Assembly (NCBI GenBank): GCA_947500555.1
Contig: CANMSE010000003.1
Span: 186,001 to 250,000 of the forward strand
Length of the DNA stretch: 64,000 bases
From: an uncultured Fulvivirga sp.
GTDB taxonomy: Bacteria; Bacteroidota; Bacteroidia; Cytophagales; Cyclobacteriaceae
Direction: 5' to 3'
The translations under genes and the position numbers were made by a program. How positions within the stretch are numbered: the first letter of the stretch is position 1; the number at the start of each line of letters is the position of its first letter. Below the pieces are notes generated by a model, which was given only the letters and a program-made list of their open reading frames with translations, did not search any database and had not been told where the DNA came from. Of this stretch, positions 43,990 to 52,738 are shown piece by piece.

Positions 43990-45149
43990 TTGAAGTTAAG
44001 AATACGGTCCATCATTGCTTCCTGGGTCTTTAGTTGCTCAAAAGGCTCTTTCAAGCGTAGGTATTTAAAAATACTAACCTTTTGTCCGTCCATTTTCATG
44101 ATGACTATACGATTTGCATGTCCGAAAATCTTAACATCTGCTTTTTCATAAAGCACTGGTCCAAATAGCTCATGTAACTCGTCAACTTTCTTTCCTACGA
44201 TATCAAAACTATTCAGCGCAGGTTCATTAATGCCACACTGAATAGCTACCAGGGTTTCCTGTATTGAATTGAATTGCTCATTTCCAGCAAAGGGCTTGTG
44301 CAATGCTGTGATTATGCTGAATGCCTGCTTAGTAGGGAACTCCATCGTTGCATTCGCTCTCGCCTCACCAGTCAGTCGCTGTTTTATAAAGTAAAAATAG
44401 GAATAGTGTGGCCCGCTTTCTTTAAATAAATGTGACTCTGTATTTATAACCGTACTATTTGAAGGCCCTTGCCATTTTTTAAAGTGTTTGAGGTCTAAAG
44501 GATCATAGAAGCGGTTTAGTTGGGCAATCGTTTTGCCTGATAATCTCATAGTTAAAGTATCGCTCCATTCAAACCACTGACCTGCACTCCGGGTAGAAAC
44601 CATATAAAGTTGAGTGCCTTCCACCCATTCAAACCTTGGAGGCTTTGTATATTCATTTCTGGTGAGTGAATCACTTAGCAGTATTCGCCATCGTTCAGCA
44701 TTCTCTTGAGTATCAAAATTCCACTCCTCGAAAACAATATCATAACTTTTCGGAGAGGATAGATAAAATGAACCTTGTCTTATTGAACTAATCATATCAA
44801 TTTCAGCAGGTGTTGGGAGTTTTGCTGATTGACGAACTGAACGATTGTCATCTAATCTTTCAAACCGTTCCCGGTGCCTCTCGAGCGATGCCAAGAACCA
44901 ATGCCCGGAAAGGTCTTTTAGTGTATCTACTAGTTGAGCACTCCCTGGTGTGTAGGTTGAAAAATCCTTCGAGAATTTAGCTACCGTTTGATAGAATAGG
45001 TCTGGTAGTTGGGTTTGTTTAGGAATAACAGAATCAACAATTGAATCAACTTCAATAGTAGTTACAGCAGACTCAGGCTTTTGTTGCCCGCATCCAGCTA
45101 TGAAAAACAAGAGGATATTCCAGGCTGTACTATGAAAAAAATGTTTCAT
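43986..45149 (-). CDS. Lipoprotein of unknown function
   Basis: A 387-residue lipoprotein (lipobox IAGC near residue 20, then a Glu/Thr-rich spacer). I see no known domain. It contains WHF-like segments (SGHWFLASLERHRERFERL), a beta-rich middle part (FYLSSPKSYDIVFEEWNFDT) and a C-terminal beta domain (LHELFGPVLYEKADVKIFGH). It is the first gene of the four-gene minus-strand run, divergent from the cytoplasmic WG-repeat gene at 45257. Confidence 0.55.
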   Translation of the reverse strand: MKHFFHSTAWNILLFFIAGCGQQKPESAVTTIEVDSIVDSVIPKQTQLPDLFYQTVAKFSKDFSTYTPGSAQLVDTLKDLSGHWFLASLERHRERFERLDDNRSVRQSAKLPTPAEIDMISSIRQGSFYLSSPKSYDIVFEEWNFDTQENAERWRILLSDSLTRNEYTKPPRFEWVEGTQLYMVSTRSAGQWFEWSDTLTMRLSGKTIAQLNRFYDPLDLKHFKKWQGPSNSTVINTESHLFKESGPHYSYFYFIKQRLTGEARANATMEFPTKQAFSIITALHKPFAGNEQFNSIQETLVAIQCGINEPALNSFDIVGKKVDELHELFGPVLYEKADVKIFGHANRIVIMKMDGQKVSIFKYLRLKEPFEQLKTQEAMMDRILNFK

Positions 45150-45220
45150 CTATTGACTTTAGATTGTTAATAATCAATGTTGAATAACAATAAGATTATC
45201 AGTACTTTAAATATAATGTA

Positions 45221-45242
45221 TTCGACTCAACTTCGACTCAAC
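45221..45242. repeat. Tandem 11-bp duplication upstream of the cytoplasmic WG-repeat gene
   Basis: TTCGACTCAAC occurs twice in direct succession, 15 bases before the start codon at 45257. It lies between two divergent genes and could affect the promoter or the leader. Slippage could change its copy number (inference). Confidence 0.6.
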
Positions 45243-45256
45243 TTTTTTATACCCAA

Positions 45257-46489
45257 ATGGCACATTTTATGTCAGAGATGAAATATGAGTATGCACAAGC
45301 AACTCCTGATGGGAAGTATTGGGGGCTAATCGACAAAAGCGGCAAGTATGTAGTTTCTCCAGAATATGTTACTATCCATCAATGGAAAGAGGGCATATTA
45401 TGCCTCGTAAAAAAGAAGAGTGATGTGAAATTACGGGATGGCAAGTGGACTAATTATTATAATGGCGAAATGTACTTCATAAATCATAAAGGTGAATTTA
45501 TTCATTCAGATCCCTGGGGCTATGGACAGGATTTTAGTGAGGGATTAGCAGCTGTATCACTGGATGGAAAATGGGGTTTTATATCCAAGGAAGGTGAAGT
45601 GGTCATCGATTTTCTATTTGAAATGACTTATGGTTTTCATGAAGGACTGAGCGCTACTAAGTATGATAATAAATGGGGATTTATTGATAAAAGTAGACAC
45701 TGGGTTATTGAGGCTGTCTACGACAGCGTTCAAAGCTTTAAGTTTGGATTAGCTGTTGTGCAAAAAGATGATTGCTACTTTATCATTAACTACACTGCTG
45801 ATATCATTATGCAAACGCCAAATGGCTACCCTTGGCTGTCGATAAAGTCCGAGAATATTATCTTATATGGCACTACTAGTGAAGAAATTGGTATTCGCTA
45901 TTATGGTTTCATGGATGTTAATGGTAATGTATTGACAGATCCTGAATTTTATGTTGAATCTGAATATGACTTTGACTTATTTAATTATTCTGAAGGCATG
46001 CTAATCGTGACCAATGAAGAAGATCAGTATGGATTTTTAGATGAAAAAGGGAAACTTACAATTCCTTGCGTATATGACTCAGCAGAACCTTTTGAAAACG
46101 GTTATGCTGAAGTTATGCTAGATGATAAGAAATATGCTATCGACAAAAATGGCGAGCGATCGGAACTCACAGAGCCAGAATATGCTTTTGACGAGGTGCT
46201 TTCGTTTAACGAAGGCCTGGCTGCTGCGAAAAAAGGAGATAAGTGGGGATTTATAAATTCGAATGGAGAGGTGCTGATTGATTTTATTTATAATGACTAT
46301 CCGCCACATAAAGAGCATTTAGCTTCTGGAGTATATTTAGCGGAATTGTTCCCAAAGTTCAGCTGCGGCTTATTGCCTATTATCAGATCAGATGGGGACC
46401 AATACCAAAGTGGATTTATTGATAGCTCAGGGAAGGAAGTAATCCCTACACAATTTTTGTTTGTGAGAAATTTTGAAAGCGCAATCTAA
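45257..46489 (+). CDS. Cytoplasmic WG-repeat protein
   Basis: A 410-residue protein without signal peptide, built of about nine WG repeats (YWGLIDKSGKYVVSPEY, KWGFISKEGEVVIDFLFEM, KWGFIDKSRHWVIEAVYDS, QYGFLDEKGKLTIPCVYDS, KWGFINSNGEVLIDFIYND). These repeats are typical of polymorphic-toxin immunity-type or scaffold proteins in Bacteroidota; the function is not known. It diverges from the exported four-gene run, and one more unassigned gene follows on the same strand after one base. Confidence 0.88.
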   Translation: MAHFMSEMKYEYAQATPDGKYWGLIDKSGKYVVSPEYVTIHQWKEGILCLVKKKSDVKLRDGKWTNYYNGEMYFINHKGEFIHSDPWGYGQDFSEGLAAVSLDGKWGFISKEGEVVIDFLFEMTYGFHEGLSATKYDNKWGFIDKSRHWVIEAVYDSVQSFKFGLAVVQKDDCYFIINYTADIIMQTPNGYPWLSIKSENIILYGTTSEEIGIRYYGFMDVNGNVLTDPEFYVESEYDFDLFNYSEGMLIVTNEEDQYGFLDEKGKLTIPCVYDSAEPFENGYAEVMLDDKKYAIDKNGERSELTEPEYAFDEVLSFNEGLAAAKKGDKWGFINSNGEVLIDFIYNDYPPHKEHLASGVYLAELFPKFSCGLLPIIRSDGDQYQSGFIDSSGKEVIPTQFLFVRNFESAI

Positions 46490-46490
46490 T

Positions 46491-46916
46491 ATGACGGCTG
46501 GTACTGCAATAGTGAAACTTAGAGCGATACGAGAAAAATATCAGTTTAGTTTTATTATTAAACACCGCCCTCTCGATTGGATGAACTGGGTACAGGTTTC
46601 TTCTGGTGAATTGTCATGGGAGGTATTGGTTTATGATGAGTTCCATGATCTGAAAGAAAGTAATGATTTAGTTTGTCTATACCTGGTACTTAATAGTTTG
46701 GAAGACTATAAGGAAACAGATGATTACCTTGCTTGGTGCAAAGAAAATATGATCACACGGCCTGATTTTTCAGAGTATTATAAGTTATTAGGGAGTGTCT
46801 ATTCTGATTTCGAGCGTATATTAGGCAAGGTAAAAAGCTTCATTTCACCCATGGATTATGAATTAAGGGCAGGAGAGTATGCTGCATTACTTGAGTGGAA
46901 ACCGGCAAATAGATAA
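46491..46916 (+). CDS. Small protein of unknown function, partner of the WG-repeat gene
   Basis: A 141-residue cytoplasmic protein that I do not recognise. It starts with basic and then alternates short helices and strands (IVKLRAIREKYQFSFIIK, WEVLVYDEFHDLKES, DFSEYYKLLGSVYSDFE). The ATG at 46491 is chosen over a TTG at 46473 that would overlap the previous gene. The gap to the WG-repeat gene is one base, so the two are translated together. An immunity or structural partner of the WG protein is an inference. Confidence 0.55.
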   Translation: MTAGTAIVKLRAIREKYQFSFIIKHRPLDWMNWVQVSSGELSWEVLVYDEFHDLKESNDLVCLYLVLNSLEDYKETDDYLAWCKENMITRPDFSEYYKLLGSVYSDFERILGKVKSFISPMDYELRAGEYAALLEWKPANR

Positions 46917-46929
46917 CTTTCCAACAATT

Positions 46930-47382
46930 ATGAAACTTAAAATACCTCCTGTAGTCATTTTCCTAACTTCTTTTGGTCTGATAAAGCTGATTCATCACTT
47001 GACACTCAATTTAGAAATTACCTTTCCATTAAACTCTTTTACTGCCTATGTTTTCATTGGTTTGGGCTTTGTTATAGGCTTGTTAGGTGTGGTTGAATTT
47101 AGTAGACATAAGACGACTGTAGATCCTGCTCATCCGGAGAAAGCAAGCTCAATCGTTACTTCCGGAGTGTATCGTTTTACAAGAAACCCGATGTACTTAG
47201 GAATGGCTATTGGACTAATCGGGATCATTATACACTATGGTAATCTAGTTGGGTCATTGGCACTTCTCTTTTTTATCTGGTATTTAACCGAGTACCAGAT
47301 CAAGCCTGAAGAGCAAATACTAAAAAGAAATTTTGGCAAACCGTATGAAGCCTATCTACAAAAGGTGAGAAGGTGGGTTTAA
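46930..47382 (+). CDS. Isoprenylcysteine carboxyl methyltransferase (ICMT)-like family protein
   Basis: A 150-residue inner-membrane protein with four to five helices (VVIFLTSFGLIKLIHHLTL, AYVFIGLGFVIGLLGVVEF, GLIGIIIHYGNLVGSLALLF). The SAM-binding signature of the PEMT/ICMT group is GVYRFTRNPMYLG and, at the C-terminus, PEEQILKRNFGKPYEAYLQ. Members methylate phospholipids or small lipids; the substrate here is unknown. The ATG at 46930 is preferred over a start at 46879 inside the previous gene because the family begins just before the first helix. Confidence 0.88.
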   Translation: MKLKIPPVVIFLTSFGLIKLIHHLTLNLEITFPLNSFTAYVFIGLGFVIGLLGVVEFSRHKTTVDPAHPEKASSIVTSGVYRFTRNPMYLGMAIGLIGIIIHYGNLVGSLALLFFIWYLTEYQIKPEEQILKRNFGKPYEAYLQKVRRWV

Positions 47383-47417
47383 AAAGGACTTACTAATACA
47401 TGGTCATGCGAATCAAA

Positions 47418-47448
47418 TAAAAAAATAGCCCGACTCTTGACCGGGCTA
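47418..47448 (-). terminator. Rho-independent terminator of yiaA
   Basis: TAGCCCG / CGGGCTA (47426-47432, 47442-47448) read on the minus strand runs into seven T (A run at 47419-47425 on the plus strand). It ends the yiaA transcript. Confidence 0.88.
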
Positions 47449-47465
47449 TCTTCTAGCATTTTAGG

Positions 47466-47906
47466 CTATGATGAGATTTGACTATCTCTTGTATTTTTTT
47501 GAACCGCAATGGCCGAAAACATACTTAAAATATATGACATACTATAAAAACCTTTCTCACTTAAGCTTAAATCAGCGTTCCATAGTCCTATGATCAAAAG
47601 TATAACTGCAGCTATAGTTGCAAACCAACTCAGGCCATAGTAAATGTCCGTTACAGCTACTCCTTCTAATCTGTCTCGCACACTCTTTTGTACTGATACC
47701 ACCGAAAACAATCCAAATAGAAGAATAGTGAAATAATACCCTTTCTCATTAAGCATCATTTCTGCATTAAATAACCCTATTAGGTACGCTGTCATACCGG
47801 TGATCAATGTCATCCAGGAGACTGCAATAAATGCATGGGAAGGTTTGTTTGTTAACCTGTTTTCAGAATTGAAGTTTGATTCATCATTTAACTTTTCATT
47901 ATTCAT
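47466..47906 (-). CDS. yiaA: YiaA/YiaB-family inner-membrane protein
   Basis: A 146-residue inner-membrane protein with four helices arranged as two copies of the YiaA/B unit: AFIAVSWMTLITGMTAYLIG-LFNAEMMLNEKGYY and GLSWFATIAAVILLIIGLWN-ADLSLSEKGFY, each ending in FxxAVQK/VSVQK-R-R. This duplication defines the family, whose function is unknown. The ATG at 47906 is chosen over a start at 47954 because it gives the short hydrophilic N-terminus (MNNEKLNDESN) seen in relatives. The Crp/Fnr gene upstream is on the same strand. Confidence 0.85.
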   Translation of the reverse strand: MNNEKLNDESNFNSENRLTNKPSHAFIAVSWMTLITGMTAYLIGLFNAEMMLNEKGYYFTILLFGLFSVVSVQKSVRDRLEGVAVTDIYYGLSWFATIAAVILLIIGLWNADLSLSEKGFYSMSYILSMFSAIAVQKNTRDSQISS

Positions 47907-47982
47907 AACAATTAGTATTTGATACAATTCAAAGTTGCGGCAACGAAAATCCAATTTCGTTTACATATGTTAAGAAATGAAC

Positions 47983-48549
47983 TTATCGCTTAGCCCTAAT
48001 TCTGCTAAGCTGTGTAGGGGTAATGCCTAAATAAGAAGCAATATGGTATTGTGGGATATCATTTTCTAAACCAGGAAACTCTTTTTTAAAAAGCTCATAA
48101 CGTTCACTTGCGTCATTCATCACTAATGACATTTCACGTTTTTCTTTCTCTACAAAAAAGTCCTCTGCTATCTTTCGGTTAAGCCTTTCTATTCTTGGAT
48201 GATCATCATACAAAGCCACAATATCTTCGAAAGTGGCTTCCAGAATTTCGCAATCAGTAAGGCATTGTAAATTTATGATCATAGGTGTTTTTGTAATAAG
48301 TGAAGAATAAGCGCCAACAATTGCAGGCGTTCTAAAGAACAGTTTATTGAACTCTTCACCTTCGCTATTTTCATAGAAAGCGCGCATCAAGCCTTTGTCA
48401 AGAAATGCAAGTTTTACCGCTCTTTTTCCATGCGTTGCATAATATTCGTTCTTTACTAAATGGACCGGTTTAAAAAGATCTAACAAAGCCTGTAATGATT
48501 GTTCTGGAATGGAAGTAAAGGATTGTAAGTATGAAACAAATGGTTGCAT
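47983..48549 (-). CDS. Crp/Fnr-family transcriptional regulator
   Basis: A 188-residue regulator with an N-terminal cyclic-nucleotide-binding-type beta-roll (about residues 10-125; LVKNEYYATHGKRAVKLAFLDKGLMR) and a C-terminal helix-turn-helix (DIPQYHIASYLGITPTQLSRIRAKR region). The short domain lacks the Fnr cysteines, so it is not an iron-sulfur sensor. This compact form is common in Bacteroidota as a stand-alone sensor. It lies 76 bases upstream of yiaA on the same strand and may regulate it (inference). Confidence 0.9.
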   Translation of the reverse strand: MQPFVSYLQSFTSIPEQSLQALLDLFKPVHLVKNEYYATHGKRAVKLAFLDKGLMRAFYENSEGEEFNKLFFRTPAIVGAYSSLITKTPMIINLQCLTDCEILEATFEDIVALYDDHPRIERLNRKIAEDFFVEKEKREMSLVMNDASERYELFKKEFPGLENDIPQYHIASYLGITPTQLSRIRAKR

Positions 48550-48808
48550 TGGGAATGTTTTAATAAACTATACAGTCATATTCAAAACATTAAATTAAAC
48601 ATTACTTTGTAATGTGGGTATACCAGTTCCATGAGCAAAATGCTCTCAAATTTTATAGTCTGATCATAATTTGAATCAATTTGCTGTAAATCTTAATTTG
48701 AGTATACGCTAGCAATATCAGTAAAGAGCACTCAAGTAAACTGATAATATCTTCCGTATTTTGTGATGATTTGGAATTGTCATCACTTTAAGGGTATTTT
48801 TAATTACT
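48550..48808. other. Intergenic region between divergent crp-like and mltF genes
   Basis: No coding frame is supported. It contains a short hairpin GAGCA / TGCTC (48633-48645) and a 7-bp inverted repeat TATCAGT / ACTGATA (48716-48722, 48740-48746), either of which could be a regulator site. No exact TAnnTTTG element was found. Confidence 0.5.
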
Positions 48809-50344
48809 ATGCGAAATAATAGTTGCTCATTTTTTAGTATCGCTCACCTTCTAATAATACTAGTTTTTTCTTCTTGTCAATCTGATGCTCCTTGTGATTG
48901 CGCTGACTCATCCAATGGAGATAAGCGAAGCTTTATAGAGCGGTCATTGGCCAACCTTTCTGACTCTGAAGAAACAGAAACAGAGATCAATTGGATCGTT
49001 GAAAACTCTGTAGATCGAGACATCGAAGATATAAGGGAAGACGGAGTGCTAAAAGCTTTAATTATTTACAGCAGCACTAGTTATTTCCTTTATCGTGGTG
49101 CGCCTATGGGGTTTGAGTATGAGTTGTTAGAGCAATTGGCAGAGCACCTTGGCCTCAAATTAGAATTGGTAATTTCTACTGATTTGGATACAGAATTTGA
49201 AGTACTGAATAGGGGAGATGTAGATCTTATTGCACATGGCATGACCGTAACCAACGAAAGGAAATGGGAGGTTGATTTTACAGAATACCTTTATCTGACC
49301 AGGCAAGTTTTGGTTCAAAAGAAACCTGACAACTTTCGAGAACTAAGCTGGAAGAATTTACAAAGACAATTGATACATGACCCAATAGAGCTAATAAATG
49401 ATACTGTTTCTATCCGCAGAAATTCGGCTTATTCCGAGCGTATGCGGAGTCTTTCTAATGAGGTTGGTGGTATAATATATGTTGATACTTTAGAGAGCCA
49501 TCTGTCTACCGATGAAATCATAAAAATGGTAGCTGATGGTGAGGTGAAGTATACTATTGCAGATGAAAACCTGGCAAAGATCAATGCCTCCTACCATCCC
49601 GTTTTAAAAATTGATGTGCCTGTTTCTTTCTCCCAACGTATTGCCTGGGTTACCCGTAAGAAGTCGCCAAAATTTAGAAAAGCGGTTAATAATTGGATAT
49701 TATCTGAACGGGGCCAGACCAATTACAATGTTATATATAATAAGTACTTTAAGAACAAACGAAACTTCAAAACCAGGTCTCAAAGTGATTTTTATAGTCT
49801 GGAAAATAGGCAAATAAGCGAATATGATGATTTGATAAGAGAATATGCGCAGGAACTAAATTGGGACTGGCGTTTACTAGCTGCTCAAATCTATCAGGAA
49901 TCACGATTTGATCCACAAGCCAAATCATGGGCAGGTGCGCAGGGGCTCATGCAAATGATGCCAAATACAGCTGAGTCACTGGGAGTAAAAAATGTGAATA
50001 ATCCTTCACAAAGTGTTAGTAGTGGAACGGAATACCTAAGTTGGATTTCAAAACAATTTTCGGATGTACCTGATTCAGTAACGCGAATAAAATTTATGCT
50101 TGCTGCTTATAACTGCGGCATAGGGCATTTGCAAGATGCCCAACGTTTGGCAGAGCACAACGGACTTAACCCTAATGTATGGTTCGATAATGTTGCACCT
50201 ATGTTGCTTGCCTTAAGTGCTCCTAAAAATTTCAATAAGCCAATGATCAGGTATGGCTATGTAAGAGGCTCAGAGCCAGTAAATTATGTTGACCAAATCT
50301 TTGAAAGGTATGAACACTATAAAAAGTTTATACCAAATGATTAG
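48809..50344 (+). CDS. mltF: Membrane-bound lytic murein transglycosylase F
   Basis: A 511-residue lipoprotein (lipobox FSSC near residue 24) with two domains. The first (about residues 85-325) is a SBP_bac_3-type solute-binding fold (VLKALIIYSSTSYFLYRG, GDVDLIAHGMTVTNERKWEVDFT). The second (from about 340) is an SLT lysozyme-like transglycosylase domain with the catalytic Glu364 in AAQIYQESRFDPQAKSW and the GAQGLMQMMPNTAESLG motif. MltF cleaves the glycan strand of peptidoglycan with 1,6-anhydro product formation. The DUF4403 lipoprotein gene overlaps its end by eight bases. Confidence 0.93.
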   Translation: MRNNSCSFFSIAHLLIILVFSSCQSDAPCDCADSSNGDKRSFIERSLANLSDSEETETEINWIVENSVDRDIEDIREDGVLKALIIYSSTSYFLYRGAPMGFEYELLEQLAEHLGLKLELVISTDLDTEFEVLNRGDVDLIAHGMTVTNERKWEVDFTEYLYLTRQVLVQKKPDNFRELSWKNLQRQLIHDPIELINDTVSIRRNSAYSERMRSLSNEVGGIIYVDTLESHLSTDEIIKMVADGEVKYTIADENLAKINASYHPVLKIDVPVSFSQRIAWVTRKKSPKFRKAVNNWILSERGQTNYNVIYNKYFKNKRNFKTRSQSDFYSLENRQISEYDDLIREYAQELNWDWRLLAAQIYQESRFDPQAKSWAGAQGLMQMMPNTAESLGVKNVNNPSQSVSSGTEYLSWISKQFSDVPDSVTRIKFMLAAYNCGIGHLQDAQRLAEHNGLNPNVWFDNVAPMLLALSAPKNFNKPMIRYGYVRGSEPVNYVDQIFERYEHYKKFIPND

Positions 50345-51776
50345 CGATGCTATAGCAAAATCATCATTAACTCATTTTAAACCTGTATTTATACTTGTTC
50401 TAGCTATTACTGTTGGTTGCGGCAGGAGTAATGAAACTATACAACATAAGGTAGGAGAGATAAGTGAATACGAGGCTGTTTCTCATGATCTATTGGAAGG
50501 TTCTGTTTTGCAATTCCCTCTTGACTATCCAGTCAACGATCTACAAAAAATGATCAATAGGATCTTGCCGGACACATTGATTAGCGACAGCATATTCCTC
50601 AATGATAAAGGAGACTATCTAATTTTAAAAGTATTACCGATTGGCAAATTACTGCTCAATAGCTATCAGAACAATTTAGACGCTTCCCTACCGGTAGAGG
50701 CCATAGTGCATATTAAAAAGAAAGTAGCTGTTTTTAATATCAAAAATAAGAAGCCCCTAGCCCTAAGACTACGACTAGACTTACACACTGAGTTAAGCGT
50801 TGACGAAAATTTTGAATTAAAAACTGCTTGTTCTATTCAAAAAATACGATGGATAGAAACTCCTAAAATGAAGTTAGCTGGTATCAAAGTAAATCTGCAA
50901 AAGACGATTAATAAACAAATAAATCAGAACAGTTCGGTCATTGCAGATGCCATATGCAAGGCATTAGAAGAGTCTGTACCCATTGAGAAGGAGGTTCAGG
51001 CACTATGGAATCTATTAAACGAAACACATCAGGTAGCAAAAAAACCTGTGGATATATGGCTCAGCACTGTTCCAAATAATTTGTCTGCCAATTTTGATCA
51101 TAAAGTTCTCGACACACTGAGGATAGTAATACATACTAATACCGGTATTTTAATTAGCCCACTGAAAGGTATAAAAGCACTTCAAAGCCAAATGCTTCCT
51201 CAGAATAAGAAAGCAATAACTGATGATAAGCTCGACTTGCGTGTTTCTATCAATATGCCGTATGAGTACATCAATTTGATCTTAACTAACCAACTGGAAG
51301 GACAATTGGTGGAATATAAGGGCCTTGCGGCAGAGCTCACTAATTTTACCACTCAAAGTGAAGATGATCATCTCAGATTGAGCTTTAGTACTATAGGTGA
51401 TGTGGAATTGGAACTATCAGCCAAGGCTAAGCCAGCACTAAATTCTAAGAAAGAGTTAATTTTTAATGATATCGCCTATGAAATTGTAAGCGATAACCCA
51501 TTAATGAATTCTATAGAATGGATGTCAAACGGCACACTGGATCATTACTTGAAAAAAGAAAGTAAAATCCCAATTGGCCATTTACTCAGCGCCTTGGATG
51601 ATAAAATTGTAAACGCCTTAGACCGATCTAATTTGAGCTCTAAAATTGGCTTAGAATTAAGCTTTGATACCATAGAATCTGATACTACCATCTATTATAG
51701 TGACCGTTTTGAATGGATTTTTTCTGTAGAAGGTAGTGCACATGCATATCTGAGCGACAGCCTAGTGATGAAATAA
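50337..51776 (+). CDS. DUF4403 family lipoprotein
   Basis: A 479-residue lipoprotein (lipobox ITVGC near residue 26) of the DUF4403 family. Landmarks are the repeated Ile/Val-rich strand segments (IRWIETPKMKLAGIKVNLQ, PVDIWLSTVPNNLSANF, LDLRVSINMPYEYINLI), typical of a long beta-sandwich envelope protein. Function is unknown; the overlap of eight bases with mltF suggests a role in peptidoglycan or envelope upkeep. The start at 50337 is chosen over 50286 because it gives a typical lipoprotein signal. Confidence 0.85.
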   Translation: MISDAIAKSSLTHFKPVFILVLAITVGCGRSNETIQHKVGEISEYEAVSHDLLEGSVLQFPLDYPVNDLQKMINRILPDTLISDSIFLNDKGDYLILKVLPIGKLLLNSYQNNLDASLPVEAIVHIKKKVAVFNIKNKKPLALRLRLDLHTELSVDENFELKTACSIQKIRWIETPKMKLAGIKVNLQKTINKQINQNSSVIADAICKALEESVPIEKEVQALWNLLNETHQVAKKPVDIWLSTVPNNLSANFDHKVLDTLRIVIHTNTGILISPLKGIKALQSQMLPQNKKAITDDKLDLRVSINMPYEYINLILTNQLEGQLVEYKGLAAELTNFTTQSEDDHLRLSFSTIGDVELELSAKAKPALNSKKELIFNDIAYEIVSDNPLMNSIEWMSNGTLDHYLKKESKIPIGHLLSALDDKIVNALDRSNLSSKIGLELSFDTIESDTTIYYSDRFEWIFSVEGSAHAYLSDSLVMK

Positions 51777-51804
51777 TTTTTAAACTTTATTAGGACCTAT
51801 TTAA

Positions 51805-51836
51805 AGGTGATGCTCTAAGAAACTAGAGCGTCACCT
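51805..51836. terminator. Hairpin between convergent DUF4403 and GH17 genes
   Basis: AGGTGATGCTCTA / TAGAGCGTCACCT (51805-51817, 51824-51836) is a 13-bp stem with one G-T pair and a 6-base loop. The downstream T tract is weak in both directions (ATTTATTTATT on the plus strand), so it is a probable but not ideal bidirectional terminator. Confidence 0.55.
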
Positions 51837-51849
51837 GTCAATTTATTTA

Positions 51850-52734
51850 TTAGTACTTCAACTTCTCATCCTTATCCCAAATCCCCCAATAAGCTCCTAC
51901 GTCACCTTCAGCACCTACTTTCCATGACTCATCGAATGAAGAGAAGTAGAAAATATCGATGTCTTCTTCAGCGGACCACTTTTGTGTATTGATAAAATAC
52001 TTCATAAAATTAATATCGGATGGTTCTGCGCCATGCAAGGGAGTACCCTGGCTTGGCCATCCGGTCTCAGATATGATTACCTTTTTACCATTACCGGCTT
52101 TAGCGGCAATATCATACATATTCTTCATATAGAGCAGTGAATAGTCGATATGACATCCTTCCCAATAAGGATAGCAGTTTGCTAAAATCACATCACAGGC
52201 TTCTGTGATTCTTGGCCTTTTTTCGAATTCATAGTAAGCATCTACATATCCCATTGGAGTATTAGGAATAGCTTCTTTTACACGGTACATAAAAGAGAGT
52301 AACTCATCTTCTGTTAAGTCTTTTCGATACATGACTTCATTACCGACAGCAGCTATATCCACATAGCCTTCATTCGTAACCCTAATCAGGTTTTCTACTT
52401 CACGCTGATTAATTTCATCGTTATCGCCAAGCCATGCTCCGACCATAGTTTTCATTCCTAACTCTTTGGCAATCTTAGGTATCAATTCGTTTCCATCAGT
52501 ACATGAAAAAGAGCGAACCCATTTGGTATAAGGTTTAAGAATCTCTAGTCTTCTTCTTATTTGCTCCTGAGAAAGTTGGTCACCAGGATTTTGGCCTTCG
52601 ACATAGGGAGAAAAGCCAATGCCATGCATTCCACCTTTTAATATTTTATTGTAGAGGGCTATTAAATCTTGTGTTGATTTATCTGAATAGTCCAGGCCAG
52701 CTAGGGCCATCATTTTTTCACTTCTATATGACAT
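51850..52734 (-). CDS. GH17-type beta-1,3-glucan-active enzyme, no signal peptide
   Basis: A 294-residue glycoside hydrolase of family 17 (beta-1,3-glucanase or glucosyltransferase type, TIM barrel). The acid/base Glu133 lies in DIAAVGNEVMYR and the nucleophile Glu223 in VIISETGWPS. The N-terminus (MSYRSEKMMALAGLDYSDKS) has no signal peptide or lipobox, so it should act in the cytoplasm on imported oligosaccharides. It is the last gene of the beta-glucan operon, four bases after the symporter gene. A cytoplasmic GH17 could act as a hydrolase or a transglycosylase. Confidence 0.88.
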   Translation of the reverse strand: MSYRSEKMMALAGLDYSDKSTQDLIALYNKILKGGMHGIGFSPYVEGQNPGDQLSQEQIRRRLEILKPYTKWVRSFSCTDGNELIPKIAKELGMKTMVGAWLGDNDEINQREVENLIRVTNEGYVDIAAVGNEVMYRKDLTEDELLSFMYRVKEAIPNTPMGYVDAYYEFEKRPRITEACDVILANCYPYWEGCHIDYSLLYMKNMYDIAAKAGNGKKVIISETGWPSQGTPLHGAEPSDINFMKYFINTQKWSAEEDIDIFYFSSFDESWKVGAEGDVGAYWGIWDKDEKLKY

Positions 52735-52738
52735 AATT

